64,000 nt of DNA from Bog-756 sp963828385 (lineage in GTDB: Bacteria > Actinomycetota > Acidimicrobiia > Acidimicrobiales > RAAP-2): contig CAWHEF010000001.1 in NCBI GenBank assembly GCA_963828385.1, forward strand, positions 62,001 to 126,000. Direction: 5' to 3'. The notes beneath the pieces are model-generated. The model made no database searches. It was not told where the DNA came from and saw nothing but the letters and a program-made list of their open reading frames with translations. This document shows, piece after piece, positions 56,665 to 64,000 of this stretch; the first letter of the stretch is position 1, and the number at the start of each line of letters is the position of its first letter. The translations under genes and the position numbers were made by a program.

Positions 56665-56757
56665 CTTTGACCACTACTCGGACCTCCCCACGCGCCGAGC
56701 TTCCTCGTCACGTGACGGGAGGCGCGTGGAGTGGCGGGACCGGTTGACGAAGGTCGG

Positions 56758-58170
56758 TTACGACCCTTCTTTTCCAAGAACGCACGCGTCGATGATCTCA
56801 GCAACATCCGGGAGTTGGTCGAGATGTTGGACATGGTGGGCGATCCGTTGAACCTGATCTGGAGGAAGGCGGCGCCCGGCGGTCGCGGTGAACTTTGCCA
56901 GCACCTCGGTGTCGTTCAGCGGATCCTCTGGGGTGCCGTGGCTGTAGGCCAGCTTGCGGTGCAGCGTGCGCCCGTCGGCTAGGTGGAGCTCGACTTCGCC
57001 GGGGAAATGAGCGGGAAAGTCGGTTTCGGGGTCGGGCGGACAGGTGACGAGCGCAGCCATGGCAACGGCTTCGCGGTGGTCGAGCGGCTGGTCGTAGAAG
57101 GTGGCGAGGCCAACGCCTCGGCCAACCAGGGCGCAGGCGACGACGTATTGGACGCTGAACAGGGCGTCGTAGATCGTCGTCGGGGCGATCTTGTCGGCTG
57201 CGGGCTGGGTGACCATCGGGATGAGGGCCGGAGCAGTGGGGCAGACGATGCGCTCGACCTCGTCGGCCGCGAGCTGCTCGCGTCCGAGGTCGTGGAGAAG
57301 GCCGAACGCGGCGTCGGCGAAGGCGTGAGTGAAGTGACAGCACGGGTATGGCTTGAGGGCGATCTCGGCCGTCATCCATCGGGTGCCGAGGTCATCGAGG
57401 CCGAGGTCGGTTGCCGTCGGACGCTCTCCGATATGGCTGGCGTACAGGCCGGCCGGTCCTTCGAGGACGGTGGCCGGTCCGCGGAAGCCGGCCTCGGCGA
57501 GGGTGGTGGCGATGATGCCGGCGTGGGCGGCCCAGCCCGGGTGCATGCGCTTCAGCCAGGACTCGTGCAGCTCGAGGATGCCGGCGGCCTGGCTGCCGCA
57601 CAAGCCCAGGGCGAGAACGAGGGTGGCCGCAGGCAGGCCGCGCAGTTTCGCGGCGACGCAAGCCGAAGCGAAGGTTCCGGCGATCCCCGTGGGGTGGAAC
57701 CCTCGGGCGTGGAACTTGCCCGCGCCAGCCGCCGCAAGGCGACAGCCCACCTCGAGGCCGATCACATAGGCGAGCAGAAGGCTGGCGCCGTCGACATGGG
57801 TGGCCTCGCCGACGGCCAGGGCCGTGGCGAGGGCAGGGGCGGTGGCGTGATAGATGGCACCGATGTGGGTGTCGTCGAAGTCGAGGCCGTGGATGAGTGT
57901 GCCGTCGACGAGGGCGGTGGAGGGGGCGGGCATGGGGGTGCCGAAACCAAGGGCCCGGCTTTCGTGACTGTGCCCGAGTTGGGCACCGGCCTGGTGGACC
58001 GCCCGGCCGTAGTCCATGCCGGTGGAGGCGATGCCAATCCCCAGTCCGTCGAGCAGGTGTGCCTTGGCGACGGTGAGAACCGGTGCTGGGATGTCTGTCA
58101 GCGCCATGGCTTCGACGGCGGCGGCCAGCCGGGCGGAGAGCGTGGTGAGGGTCTGTTGGGTGTCGGTCAC
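56758..58170 (-). CDS. MmgE/PrpD family protein
   Basis: 470 aa. MmgE/PrpD fold (2-methylcitrate dehydratase, cis-aconitate decarboxylase, immunoresponsive-gene-1-like). Family blocks: AKAHLLDGLGIGIASTGMDYG, HGLDFDDTHIGAIYH, FHATGIAGTFASAC-type FHPTGIAGTF, GHRMHPGWAAHAGI-type, and KPYPCCHFTHAFAD. The last gene of the five-gene operon; its ATG overlaps the flavin reductase stop (ATGA). In this context it would dehydrate, isomerise or decarboxylate a small di- or tricarboxylic acid produced by the pathway. Confidence 0.9.
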   Translation of the reverse strand: MTDTQQTLTTLSARLAAAVEAMALTDIPAPVLTVAKAHLLDGLGIGIASTGMDYGRAVHQAGAQLGHSHESRALGFGTPMPAPSTALVDGTLIHGLDFDDTHIGAIYHATAPALATALAVGEATHVDGASLLLAYVIGLEVGCRLAAAGAGKFHARGFHPTGIAGTFASACVAAKLRGLPAATLVLALGLCGSQAAGILELHESWLKRMHPGWAAHAGIIATTLAEAGFRGPATVLEGPAGLYASHIGERPTATDLGLDDLGTRWMTAEIALKPYPCCHFTHAFADAAFGLLHDLGREQLAADEVERIVCPTAPALIPMVTQPAADKIAPTTIYDALFSVQYVVACALVGRGVGLATFYDQPLDHREAVAMAALVTCPPDPETDFPAHFPGEVELHLADGRTLHRKLAYSHGTPEDPLNDTEVLAKFTATAGRRLPPDQVQRIAHHVQHLDQLPDVAEIIDACVLGKEGS

Positions 58171-59375
58171 GGCTGGTCTGCTCCTCGGGTTGCTGGGATC
58201 GGATGGGCCGCCAGCGCGCTGATGGCACCGGTGAGCTCGAGGAGGGCGTCGACCGCTTCGGAGGTCGGGATCTGGCCGGCGGGGTGGTGGCCCAGCATGA
58301 CGCCGACGGCGACGGTGCCGTCAGGCCGGAGGACCGGCGCCCACAGGCTGTGGACGCCGTGCCCTGACTCGCCAGGCCGGTCGCGGTCGATCGGCGTCGG
58401 GACGTAGTCGAGGGGGTCGACCTCGAGGTTGGAGAGGATGGAGCGATCCTGGTGGGTCGGTCGGGCTCCTGGGCCGCCGCGGCTGACGATCAGTTCCTCG
58501 ACGGTGGCGTGGACGCTAGCGAGGCCCAGGCAGTAGCCGCGTTGGCGGATGCGGCTGAGGGCTTCCCGGTAGCGGTCACGTCGCTCAACCGGTGCGCCGG
58601 CCAGCCAGCGCTCGGTCTGGTCGTGTGGAGCGAACGCCGCCCACCAGATGCCGACCGGCGCCACCACGGGGAGGCGCTGCCCGATCGCCGCCGAAGGGGC
58701 GGCGAGATCAGCGGGTGCGCCGGCGCTGGCCAAGAAGGTGAGCTCGATTCCGTCGCACGCGGCGACGACCACATGGGCGGAGGTCCGGGCTGACACCGCT
58801 TCTATGAGGGGCCGGGCCCGGTCGGCGAGCTGAAGCTCGGCGCCGTAGCGGGTGTCCTCGGCGACGAGCGAGTGGGGCGAGAAGCGGCCGTAGCCGCCCT
58901 GGAAGAACAACAGCGGGAGGCCGGCTCGCCCGACGTCGAGGTCCCGAACCCGACCGACGACGATGACGTGGTCCCCGGCGTCGTAGACGGCGTCCAGCTC
59001 GCAGTCGACCCATGCGACCACGCCGTCGAGGACCGGGGCGCCCGAGGTGGCCGGTCGCCAGCCGACCCCGGCGAACTTGTCGGTCGACTTGGCAGCGAAT
59101 GCCCGGCACAGGGGCTCCTGGTCGGCGCCCAGGATATTGACGCAGAACCTCCCAGCGGCCTCGATCTTCGGCCAGCTCGACGATTGTCTTGCGGGCAGGA
59201 ACGCCACCAGGGGTGGGTCGAGCGATACCGAGGTGAACGATCCGACGGTCAGCGCGACGGGCGCCCCGTCGGACGCGATGGCTGTCACCACCGACACACC
59301 GGTCGGGTACTGGCCGAGGACCTGGCGGAACCAACCCTGGTCGTGCGCCCGGGCGGCGGCGTCGGAGAACGGCAC
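58167..59375 (-). CDS. flavin reductase fused to IclR-type effector-binding domain
   Basis: 402 aa. Residues 1-165 are a FMN/FAD:NAD(P)H reductase of the HpaC type (YPTGVSVVTAIASDGAPVALTVGSF, SSWPKIEAAGRFCVNIL). Residues about 175-400 lack a HTH but match the C-terminal ligand domain of IclR regulators (SAHVVVAACDGIELTFLA; IGQRLPVVAPVGIWWAAFA; SRIRQRGYCLGLAS; LSALAAHPI end). It would supply reduced FMN to the luciferase-type monooxygenase upstream, with the sensor domain switching activity when substrate binds. ATGA overlap with the MmgE/PrpD gene; 5 bp from DUF4387. Confidence 0.86.
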   Translation of the reverse strand: MPFSDAAARAHDQGWFRQVLGQYPTGVSVVTAIASDGAPVALTVGSFTSVSLDPPLVAFLPARQSSSWPKIEAAGRFCVNILGADQEPLCRAFAAKSTDKFAGVGWRPATSGAPVLDGVVAWVDCELDAVYDAGDHVIVVGRVRDLDVGRAGLPLLFFQGGYGRFSPHSLVAEDTRYGAELQLADRARPLIEAVSARTSAHVVVAACDGIELTFLASAGAPADLAAPSAAIGQRLPVVAPVGIWWAAFAPHDQTERWLAGAPVERRDRYREALSRIRQRGYCLGLASVHATVEELIVSRGGPGARPTHQDRSILSNLEVDPLDYVPTPIDRDRPGESGHGVHSLWAPVLRPDGTVAVGVMLGHHPAGQIPTSEAVDALLELTGAISALAAHPIPATRGADQP

Positions 59376-59380
59376 GGCGG

Positions 59381-59713
59381 TCAGGTTGCTTCCTCTGAGG
59401 GGACGGGCAGGTCGAGAAGAGGAGCATGCTGCTGGGCGCCGAAGGTGTCTCGCTCGCCGACACCACCCTGGTCACCGAGACGGATGTGAGTGAACTTGAA
59501 GGCCAGCGCCGGCTCGAAGAACATGCAGCAGGTGACGGCGGCCTCGTCGATGCAGTAGAGGGCGGCGAGCCGTTGTCGGGAGAGCACCTTGCTGTTGCGA
59601 ACTCGGCCGAAGACGGCGGGATCGGTGAACATCACGTCATAGGTGACCTCGTAGGGCCCGGCGTTCTTACTGCGGATGACCTGGGCGAGGTCCTTGAGGG
59701 GAGTGGCCGTCAT
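59381..59713 (-). CDS. DUF4387 family protein
   Basis: 110 aa. DUF4387 blocks: IRSKNAGPYEVTYDVMFTDP, then ALYCIDEAAVTCCMFFEPAL and FGAQQHAPLLDLPVP. The family is nearly always next to or fused to AtuA/DUF1446 and is thought to form a complex with it. ATG 59713 overlaps the AtuA stop (ATGA). No own activity known. Confidence 0.9.
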   Translation of the reverse strand: MTATPLKDLAQVIRSKNAGPYEVTYDVMFTDPAVFGRVRNSKVLSRQRLAALYCIDEAAVTCCMFFEPALAFKFTHIRLGDQGGVGERDTFGAQQHAPLLDLPVPSEEAT

Positions 59714-61074
59714 CGCGCCCCGACCTCCTGGTGGGCGATGGGAAACGGATCGAGTCCTTCGGCGTCCATCACGTGATAGACGCTGAAGGCGCAAACGGGC
59801 CCAATGCTGTTGTCCATGGGATTGAGGGGGAGTGCGAGGTTGCCGGCGGTAGCCAGCTGGCCCTGGTAGGGGAGGTGGAGCACGCCGATGCGGGCTGTGG
59901 TGCAGATGGCCTTGGCCAGCTCCTTCGTGGGAGCGGTCACTTCGCCCAGGATGCCGACCTCGTGGGGCACCTGAGTCGAGGGTTCGAGGTCCCCCATCAC
60001 CGCGTTGCGCCCGTAGACGTGGAAGTCGAGCCGAGCGCGACCCGAAGCGAGGTCCGGGTGCAACGCACGGGCCGTCCGCTCGACCGCGGCGAGAAAGTCG
60101 TCGAGCTGTCCGATGAGGATCGGGTCGCGGACACCGCCGATGAAGATGGCCCGCTGCCCGACGATGCGCGCTCCTTCGAGCTTCAGGGACGGCGACTCGG
60201 CATCGACGTGCTCGCTTCCGGTGACGCGGACCGTGCGATCGTCTACGGCACCGTAGTTGCAGTTGCGCACGTCCAGCACCCCGGCGGGGCCGGGTAGGAG
60301 ATCGGGGCGGCTCTTTTCGTAGAGGCTGTGGGCGGCCACTGACAGCGGCGTGCATGCCTGACGCGGGCTCATCGGGGTCAGCTCGAACGCATCTTCGTAG
60401 AGGGTGGCCATCACACCACCACCCTTGGGCTCGCAGCAGGCACCGCCGCACTCGAGGATCTTGCCGCTGTGCCAGGCGATGCCCGCCTGGACACCTCGGC
60501 TCAAGCTCCACGCCGCGTGTGGTGCAGGGTCGTAGGCCCGCCCGGCCACGATGACATCGAAGGGCTCGCCGGATTCGATGATGTCCGTGAACGGTTCGGC
60601 GCCCATCTGCGCCACCAGGGCCTCGGCACCCTCGATGTCCTCCGCAGTAGGCAGCTCATTCCGGACGTTCGGTTTGACCCGACCGTCCGCAAGCCGCTCG
60701 ACGGCCACCGAGGGGGGCACTTCGGCGTAGACCGAGACGACCTTGAGTGAAAAGCCCTCCTCGGTGGCGAGGCGACCCACGAGGGCGATCATCCCGTCGA
60801 CCTGGGCCCGAGTTCCCGCCCCACCGGCAGAGCTGATCAACAAGGGGATGCGCCGATCGTGCACGGCCCGAAGAATGGGGCGCAGGTCACGCAGGTAGGA
60901 CTCCTCGGAGACCAGGGTGTCGCCCAGGCCGAGCATGTACGGACCTGGGTCGGTAGAGCCGGAGTCGACGACGATGACGTCCACCCCTCCCTCGATGCAT
61001 TCCCAGAAATCCGACTCCGAATAGCCGTAGCCGAGCATCCCGGTCGGCGTCAGGATGCGCGTCAACGGCATCAT
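59710..61074 (-). CDS. acyclic terpene utilisation AtuA/DUF1446 family protein
   Basis: 454 aa. AtuA-like: YSESDFWECIEGGVDVIVVDSG, SSAGGAGTRAQVDGM, IVAGRAYDPAPHAAWS, ILECGGACCEPKGGGVMAT, FHVYGRNAVMGDLEPS and VHVMDAEGLDPFPIAH-type end. In pseudomonads AtuA belongs to citronellol/geranyl catabolism, but the family also occurs in other acid pathways. ATG 61074 overlaps the monooxygenase stop (ATGA). Substrate here unknown. Confidence 0.92.
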   Translation of the reverse strand: MMPLTRILTPTGMLGYGYSESDFWECIEGGVDVIVVDSGSTDPGPYMLGLGDTLVSEESYLRDLRPILRAVHDRRIPLLISSAGGAGTRAQVDGMIALVGRLATEEGFSLKVVSVYAEVPPSVAVERLADGRVKPNVRNELPTAEDIEGAEALVAQMGAEPFTDIIESGEPFDVIVAGRAYDPAPHAAWSLSRGVQAGIAWHSGKILECGGACCEPKGGGVMATLYEDAFELTPMSPRQACTPLSVAAHSLYEKSRPDLLPGPAGVLDVRNCNYGAVDDRTVRVTGSEHVDAESPSLKLEGARIVGQRAIFIGGVRDPILIGQLDDFLAAVERTARALHPDLASGRARLDFHVYGRNAVMGDLEPSTQVPHEVGILGEVTAPTKELAKAICTTARIGVLHLPYQGQLATAGNLALPLNPMDNSIGPVCAFSVYHVMDAEGLDPFPIAHQEVGAR

Positions 61075-62396
61075 GCTGGTTCGGGGGCGGGAAGGCCCAG
61101 ATTGCCGCGCAGGGTGCCGCCGGCGTACTCGCGCCGCACCAGCCCCCGCTGCTGTAGGACCGGCACGACGAGGCGTCCGAAGTCCTCGTAGCTGCCCGGG
61201 ACGTTGGTGGCGGCGATGACGAAGCCGTCGCAGCATGTCGCGTACCACTCCTCCATCTGGTCAGCGACCTCCTCGGGGGTGCCGATGAACGGGAAGCCGC
61301 TCCCGTTGAGACCACCCCGTCCGGAGAACTCGACGAAGTCCGCGACCGACGGGTTCGACTTGGAACTGGCCGCGATCACCCCGTCGCGAAGTCCCTGCCA
61401 CGACATGGCGGCCAGCTCGTCGTCGCTGAAGGGTTCATCCACCGGTCGGTCGGAGAAGTCCACATTGAGCACTTCGCACAAGAGGGCCAGGCCGTCCTCC
61501 GGTCGGGCCAGGCCGCGCAGCAGGCTCTCCTTCTGCTTTACGAGCTCCGGGGTCTCGGCCGTGATCACGGTCACCGCCGGGGTGACCTTCACCTGGTCGG
61601 GATCGCGCCCGGCATCTGTCACCGCCTGCCTGATGGCCTCATAGTTGGCGGCTCCGGCTTCCTTGTTCCTCATGGCCGCGAACACCACGTCAGCCCAACG
61701 CCCGGCGAACGCCATGCCGCGTCCGCTCGCTCCTGCCTGCAACAGGACCGGGCGCCCTTGCGGGGATCGGGGTACCGTGAACGTACCGTTGGAGCGAAGG
61801 AACTTGCCCTGATAGTCGGTGCGGTGGACCTTGGCCGGATCGGCGAACCGGCCGCTTGTCTTGTCCACGACCAGCGAGTCGGGCTCCCACGATTTCCACA
61901 TCTGCGTGACGATCTCGACGAATTCATCGGCTCGGTCGTATCGCTCGTCGTGTTCGAGGTGCAGGTCGCGACCGAAGTTCGCCGCCTCCGAGTCGTTGAG
62001 CGAGGTGACGACGTTCCAGGCCGCTCGACCGCCACTCATCAGATCCATGGTGGCGAACAGCCGAGCCACGTGGAAGGGCTCGTAGTAGGTGGTCGAATAC
62101 GTGGCGCCAAATCCGAGATTGGTCGTGGCCATGGCCATGGCCATCAGCACCGCCGTCGGATCCATCTTCACCGACCGGATCCCGTACTCGACTGCCAGGT
62201 CGGCGTTGTGGCCGTAGATGTCAGGCATGGCCAGCCGGTCGTCGAAGAACGCCATGTCGAAGCGGGCATCCTCCAACGTGCGGGCGATCCGCTGGAAGTA
62301 GTCCGCAGTCGTGAAGTCGGTCATCGACGCCGGATGCCGCCATGAGCCCACGTAGTTGGAGCAGTTCTGGGCCTGCAAAAAGGCGACCAGGGTCAT
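61071..62396 (-). CDS. FMN-dependent monooxygenase, NtaA/SnaA/DszA family (bacterial luciferase fold)
   Basis: 441 aa. LLM-type TIM barrel: NYVGSWRHPAS, MAFFDDRLAMPD, MATTNLGFGATYSTTYYEPFHVAR, DLMSGGRAAWNVVTSLND, QAGASGRGMAFAGRWADVVF. This is the two-component monooxygenase subgroup that uses reduced FMN from a partner reductase. The partner is encoded three genes downstream. First gene of the operon; ATG 62396 preferred, a GTG about 21 bp upstream is possible. Substrate could be a sulfonate, aminopolycarboxylate or terpenoid. Confidence 0.93.
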   Translation of the reverse strand: MTLVAFLQAQNCSNYVGSWRHPASMTDFTTADYFQRIARTLEDARFDMAFFDDRLAMPDIYGHNADLAVEYGIRSVKMDPTAVLMAMAMATTNLGFGATYSTTYYEPFHVARLFATMDLMSGGRAAWNVVTSLNDSEAANFGRDLHLEHDERYDRADEFVEIVTQMWKSWEPDSLVVDKTSGRFADPAKVHRTDYQGKFLRSNGTFTVPRSPQGRPVLLQAGASGRGMAFAGRWADVVFAAMRNKEAGAANYEAIRQAVTDAGRDPDQVKVTPAVTVITAETPELVKQKESLLRGLARPEDGLALLCEVLNVDFSDRPVDEPFSDDELAAMSWQGLRDGVIAASSKSNPSVADFVEFSGRGGLNGSGFPFIGTPEEVADQMEEWYATCCDGFVIAATNVPGSYEDFGRLVVPVLQQRGLVRREYAGGTLRGNLGLPAPEPA

Positions 62397-62511
62397 CGGA
62401 CCGCTGTGAAGGGTCACGCACCTCCTCAAGGTGACCGGCGCCCGCACTCGGACCAGCCGAACCGGCCGGCTCGGATACCACCACGGTAGGATCACGCTTC
62501 AGGAATTGCAC

Positions 62512-62526
62512 AGTTGTAAACCAACT
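62512..62526. promoter_or_regulatory. 15-bp palindrome in the divergent operon/IclR spacer, candidate IclR operator
   Basis: AGTTG-TAAAC-CAACT, a perfect inverted repeat with 5-bp arms, lies 17 bp before the ATG 62544 candidate of the IclR gene and about 116 bp from the monooxygenase start. IclR-family operators are commonly palindromes of about 15 bp. The assignment to the neighbouring regulator is by position only. Confidence 0.45.
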
Positions 62527-62543
62527 AACCCGATACACTCGGT

Positions 62544-63344
62544 CATGACCGCCCACCGAGCGCCGAGGACCTGCTCCCGCCACAGCACCGAGGCCCCTCC
62601 GGGCGCTCCATGTCCTCGAAACGCTCGCTGGCCTGGAGCAGCCGGCCAGCCTGGACGATCGCAGCCACGACCCGCCTGCCCAAGTCGAAGGCGTACCGCA
62701 CCCTGCGGTCCTTGCAGGAGTACGGCTTCATCGACCATCTCGGTCACAGCGGTTACCGGCTAGGGAGCCGGTCGGTGGCGCTGGCCTCCCTGATCGGCCC
62801 CCGCCCCGCCCTCCTACGCGCTGCGCTGCCCATGCTCAACCGCTTGCCCTCCACGCGCCGGCGAGACGTCGTCGCTGCACCTGCGCAGCGGCGCTCATCG
62901 GGTCCTCGTCCTCGGCGCGGAAGCTCAGAAGCCAGTCCGTTCGCCGGCTCCGTGATGTATCGGCGAACGAGCCCCGCTCACCTCCGGCTGCAGCGGCACT
63001 GCCATCCTCGCCCACCTCCCACACCCGGAAGGCGAGACAGATCCTTCGTAGCCGGCCGCCGGCACGAGAGGCGACCCAGCCCCGCCCAACTCAGCCGGAT
63101 CCGCAGCGACGGCTACGCCCTCTCGTTCAGCGACAACCACGTCGGGATCCACGGCATCGCCGCCCCCCTCCTCGACCCCGCCGACCGCTATCCCCTGGGC
63201 TCCGTCGCCGTCGCCGGCGCCGACCACCGCCTCCCAGCCGCGGGCCCTTCGCGATCTGGGCCCACCCTGCTCAAGGCGACCTGCAAAGAGCTGGCACCCC
63301 AGCTGGCACGAGTGCTCGGTCCCAAACTCATCAGAGCGCCTTGA
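62544..63344 (+). CDS. IclR-family transcriptional regulator, broken by several frameshifts
   Basis: Pieces of an IclR regulator in successive frames: winged-helix part ALHVLETLAGLEQPASL (from 62603), then TTRLPKSKAYRTLRSLQEYG and FIDHLGHSGYRLGSRSVALA (from about 62655), a middle stretch near HLRSGAHRVLVLG (about 62875-62930), and the effector-domain end RIRSDGYALSFSDNHVGIHGIAAPLLDP to LARVLGPKL. At least three frame changes (about 62655, 62860, 62950-63050). Divergent from the catabolic operon, so its likely regulator. If the breaks are real the operon would be unregulated by it. Start uncertain. Confidence 0.75.
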   Translation, partial: HDRPPSAEDLLPPQHRGPSGRSMSSKRSLAWSSRPAWTIAATTRLPKSKAYRTLRSLQEYGFIDHLGHSGYRLGSRSVALASLIGPRPALLRAALPMLNRLPSTRRRDVVAAPAQRRSSGPRPRRGSSEASPFAGSVMYRRTSPAHLRLQRHCHPRPPPTPGRRDRSFVAGRRHERRPSPAQLSRIRSDGYALSFSDNHVGIHGIAAPLLDPADRYPLGSVAVAGADHRLPAAGPSRSGPTLLKATCKELAPQLARVLGPKLIRAP

Positions 63345-63583
63345 TGCCCTCGACGTCACCATCCAAGACCTCCTCGAGGCCTAGCGGCCTCACCATCCGA
63401 ACCGAGGACAAGAGGTCATTCCTCGCGAGCACGGTCCAGCGACGGGCAGTCCGGCCGCGCACCCGGCCTTGCGGAGGCCCAAACCGGAGGAGCGTCGCTG
63501 AAGTGGTGGTGGCTGCACCGGCGGTCATGGGCCTACGGACATCACTCGGCCGACCTGTTCCAAAAAGGGAATCCGAGGTAATC

Positions 63584-63611
63584 TTGACAAAGTCGGTCGA
63601 CTTTATATAGA
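63584..63611 (+). promoter_or_regulatory. sigma-70-type promoter with palindromic operator between -35 and -10
   Basis: TTGACA (63584-63589), a 16-nt spacer, and TATAGA (63606-63611). Within it is a perfect inverted repeat AAAGTCG-GT-CGACTTT (63589-63604), so a bound repressor would block RNA polymerase. It lies 54 bp upstream of the cysteine-dioxygenase-like ATG in an otherwise gene-free 280-bp stretch. Confidence 0.65.
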
Positions 63612-63664
63612 TTTCCAGGCGAACCCCATAACGACCAGAACCGCAGTCCGGTCCCGGAGGAAGC

Positions 63665-64000
63665 ATGACCATCGCCCCCTGGCGCACCACCAAGCTCACC
63701 TGGCGGCCACCACGACGACGCACCCTTGGTCCGGTCGACCTTTTGGCCGTGGCGCGACGCTTTGCCGGTTCGGCGGCGTCGTGGCCGGGCATGGACCCTT
63801 CCGTGCGGTGCTGGCGCACCATCGCCACCACCGACCGGTTCGAAGCATGGGTGGTCGCTTGGCCCGTCGGGGGAAACATCGAGCTTCACGATCACGGCGG
63901 CTCCGCGGGGGCGATCGTGATCGTCTCGGGGACACTGGTCGAGACGTCTGTCCGTCCCCACGACGGCGACCTGGATGTCACCTCCAGGTCGATCGATACC
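63665..64000 (+). CDS. cysteine dioxygenase-like cupin, 5' part
   Basis: At least 112 residues, running off the window. Cupin metal motif is in NIELHDHGGSAGAIVIVSG (two His of the first cupin box), preceded by WVVAWPVGG, as in cysteine dioxygenase type I and related thiol dioxygenases. The catalytic Tyr and the second His box would be beyond the window. ATG 63665 follows GGAGG (63658). Driven by the palindromic promoter upstream. May oxidise a thiol to a sulfinate. Confidence 0.78.
   Translation, partial: MTIAPWRTTKLTWRPPRRRTLGPVDLLAVARRFAGSAASWPGMDPSVRCWRTIATTDRFEAWVVAWPVGGNIELHDHGGSAGAIVIVSGTLVETSVRPHDGDLDVTSRSIDT

Noticed and set aside
1..64000. Insertion sequences, prophage, CRISPR-cas or integrases
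   Set aside because: I found no transposase, integrase, cas or phage structural gene; the frameshifts are not near mobile elements.

Overview
This is high-GC, densely packed actinobacterial chromosome. The gyrB-gyrA-tRNA-Ile(GAT) order, a mycobacteria-like RodZ-type membrane protein, an L,D-transpeptidase, menB and many ATGA/GTGA start-stop overlaps point to Actinobacteriota. An Acidimicrobiia-like soil or sediment lineage is a guess from the gene content, not something the sequence proves. gyrBA suggests the window starts not far from the origin. Many conserved genes carry single-base frameshifts, including the essential gyrB, so this looks like a draft or metagenome assembly with residual indels. 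The breaks concentrate in 0-29 kb and after 62.5 kb; about 30.5-62.4 kb reads cleanly.

Layout. 0-3.8 kb: gyrB (3' part), gyrA, tRNA-Ile. 3.9-7.4 kb: two alpha/beta hydrolases around a pair of small membrane proteins. 7.2-13.9 kb, minus strand: an acid-catabolism set (FAD/Fe-S dehydrogenase, enolase-superfamily dehydratase, cyclase-family hydrolase) and an NDH-2-like flavoprotein. 13.9-27.3 kb: a molybdenum island with a cytochrome b-molybdopterin oxidoreductase fusion, a HTH-Mop regulator, modABC, mobA, moaC, mog, moaE, moeA, moaA, a hidden broken moaD, a DUF6457-like protein, and a large DMSO-reductase-family oxidoreductase coupled to a small helical protein. Uptake, cofactor synthesis and user enzymes are therefore together.

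27.4-34.1 kb: SRPBCC protein, phytoene-desaturase-like flavoprotein, glycosyltransferase, haem-oxygenase-like diiron protein, DUF72 protein and zinc alcohol dehydrogenase, which may form an uncharacterised oxidative pathway. 34.2-48.0 kb: APH-like kinase, L,D-transpeptidase, secreted esterase, Met-rich membrane protein, menB, DinB-like protein, beta-carbonic anhydrase, CtaG-like protein, RodZ-like protein, pirin, Baeyer-Villiger-type monooxygenase and a DODA-type dioxygenase. 48.2-56.7 kb: a DHA2 exporter with a fused winged-helix domain, a TetR regulator, GH114 and GH36 glycosidases, two proteins of unknown function and dodecin.

56.8-62.4 kb, minus strand: a tight five-gene catabolic operon (bacterial-luciferase-type monooxygenase, AtuA/DUF1446, DUF4387, flavin reductase fused to an IclR-type effector domain, MmgE/PrpD). 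A divergent, frameshifted IclR regulator follows, then the start of a cysteine-dioxygenase-like gene behind a promoter with a perfect palindrome between its -35 and -10. The operon with its sensor-fused reductase, and the diiron/flavin cluster at 27-34 kb, are the best candidates for undescribed systems.
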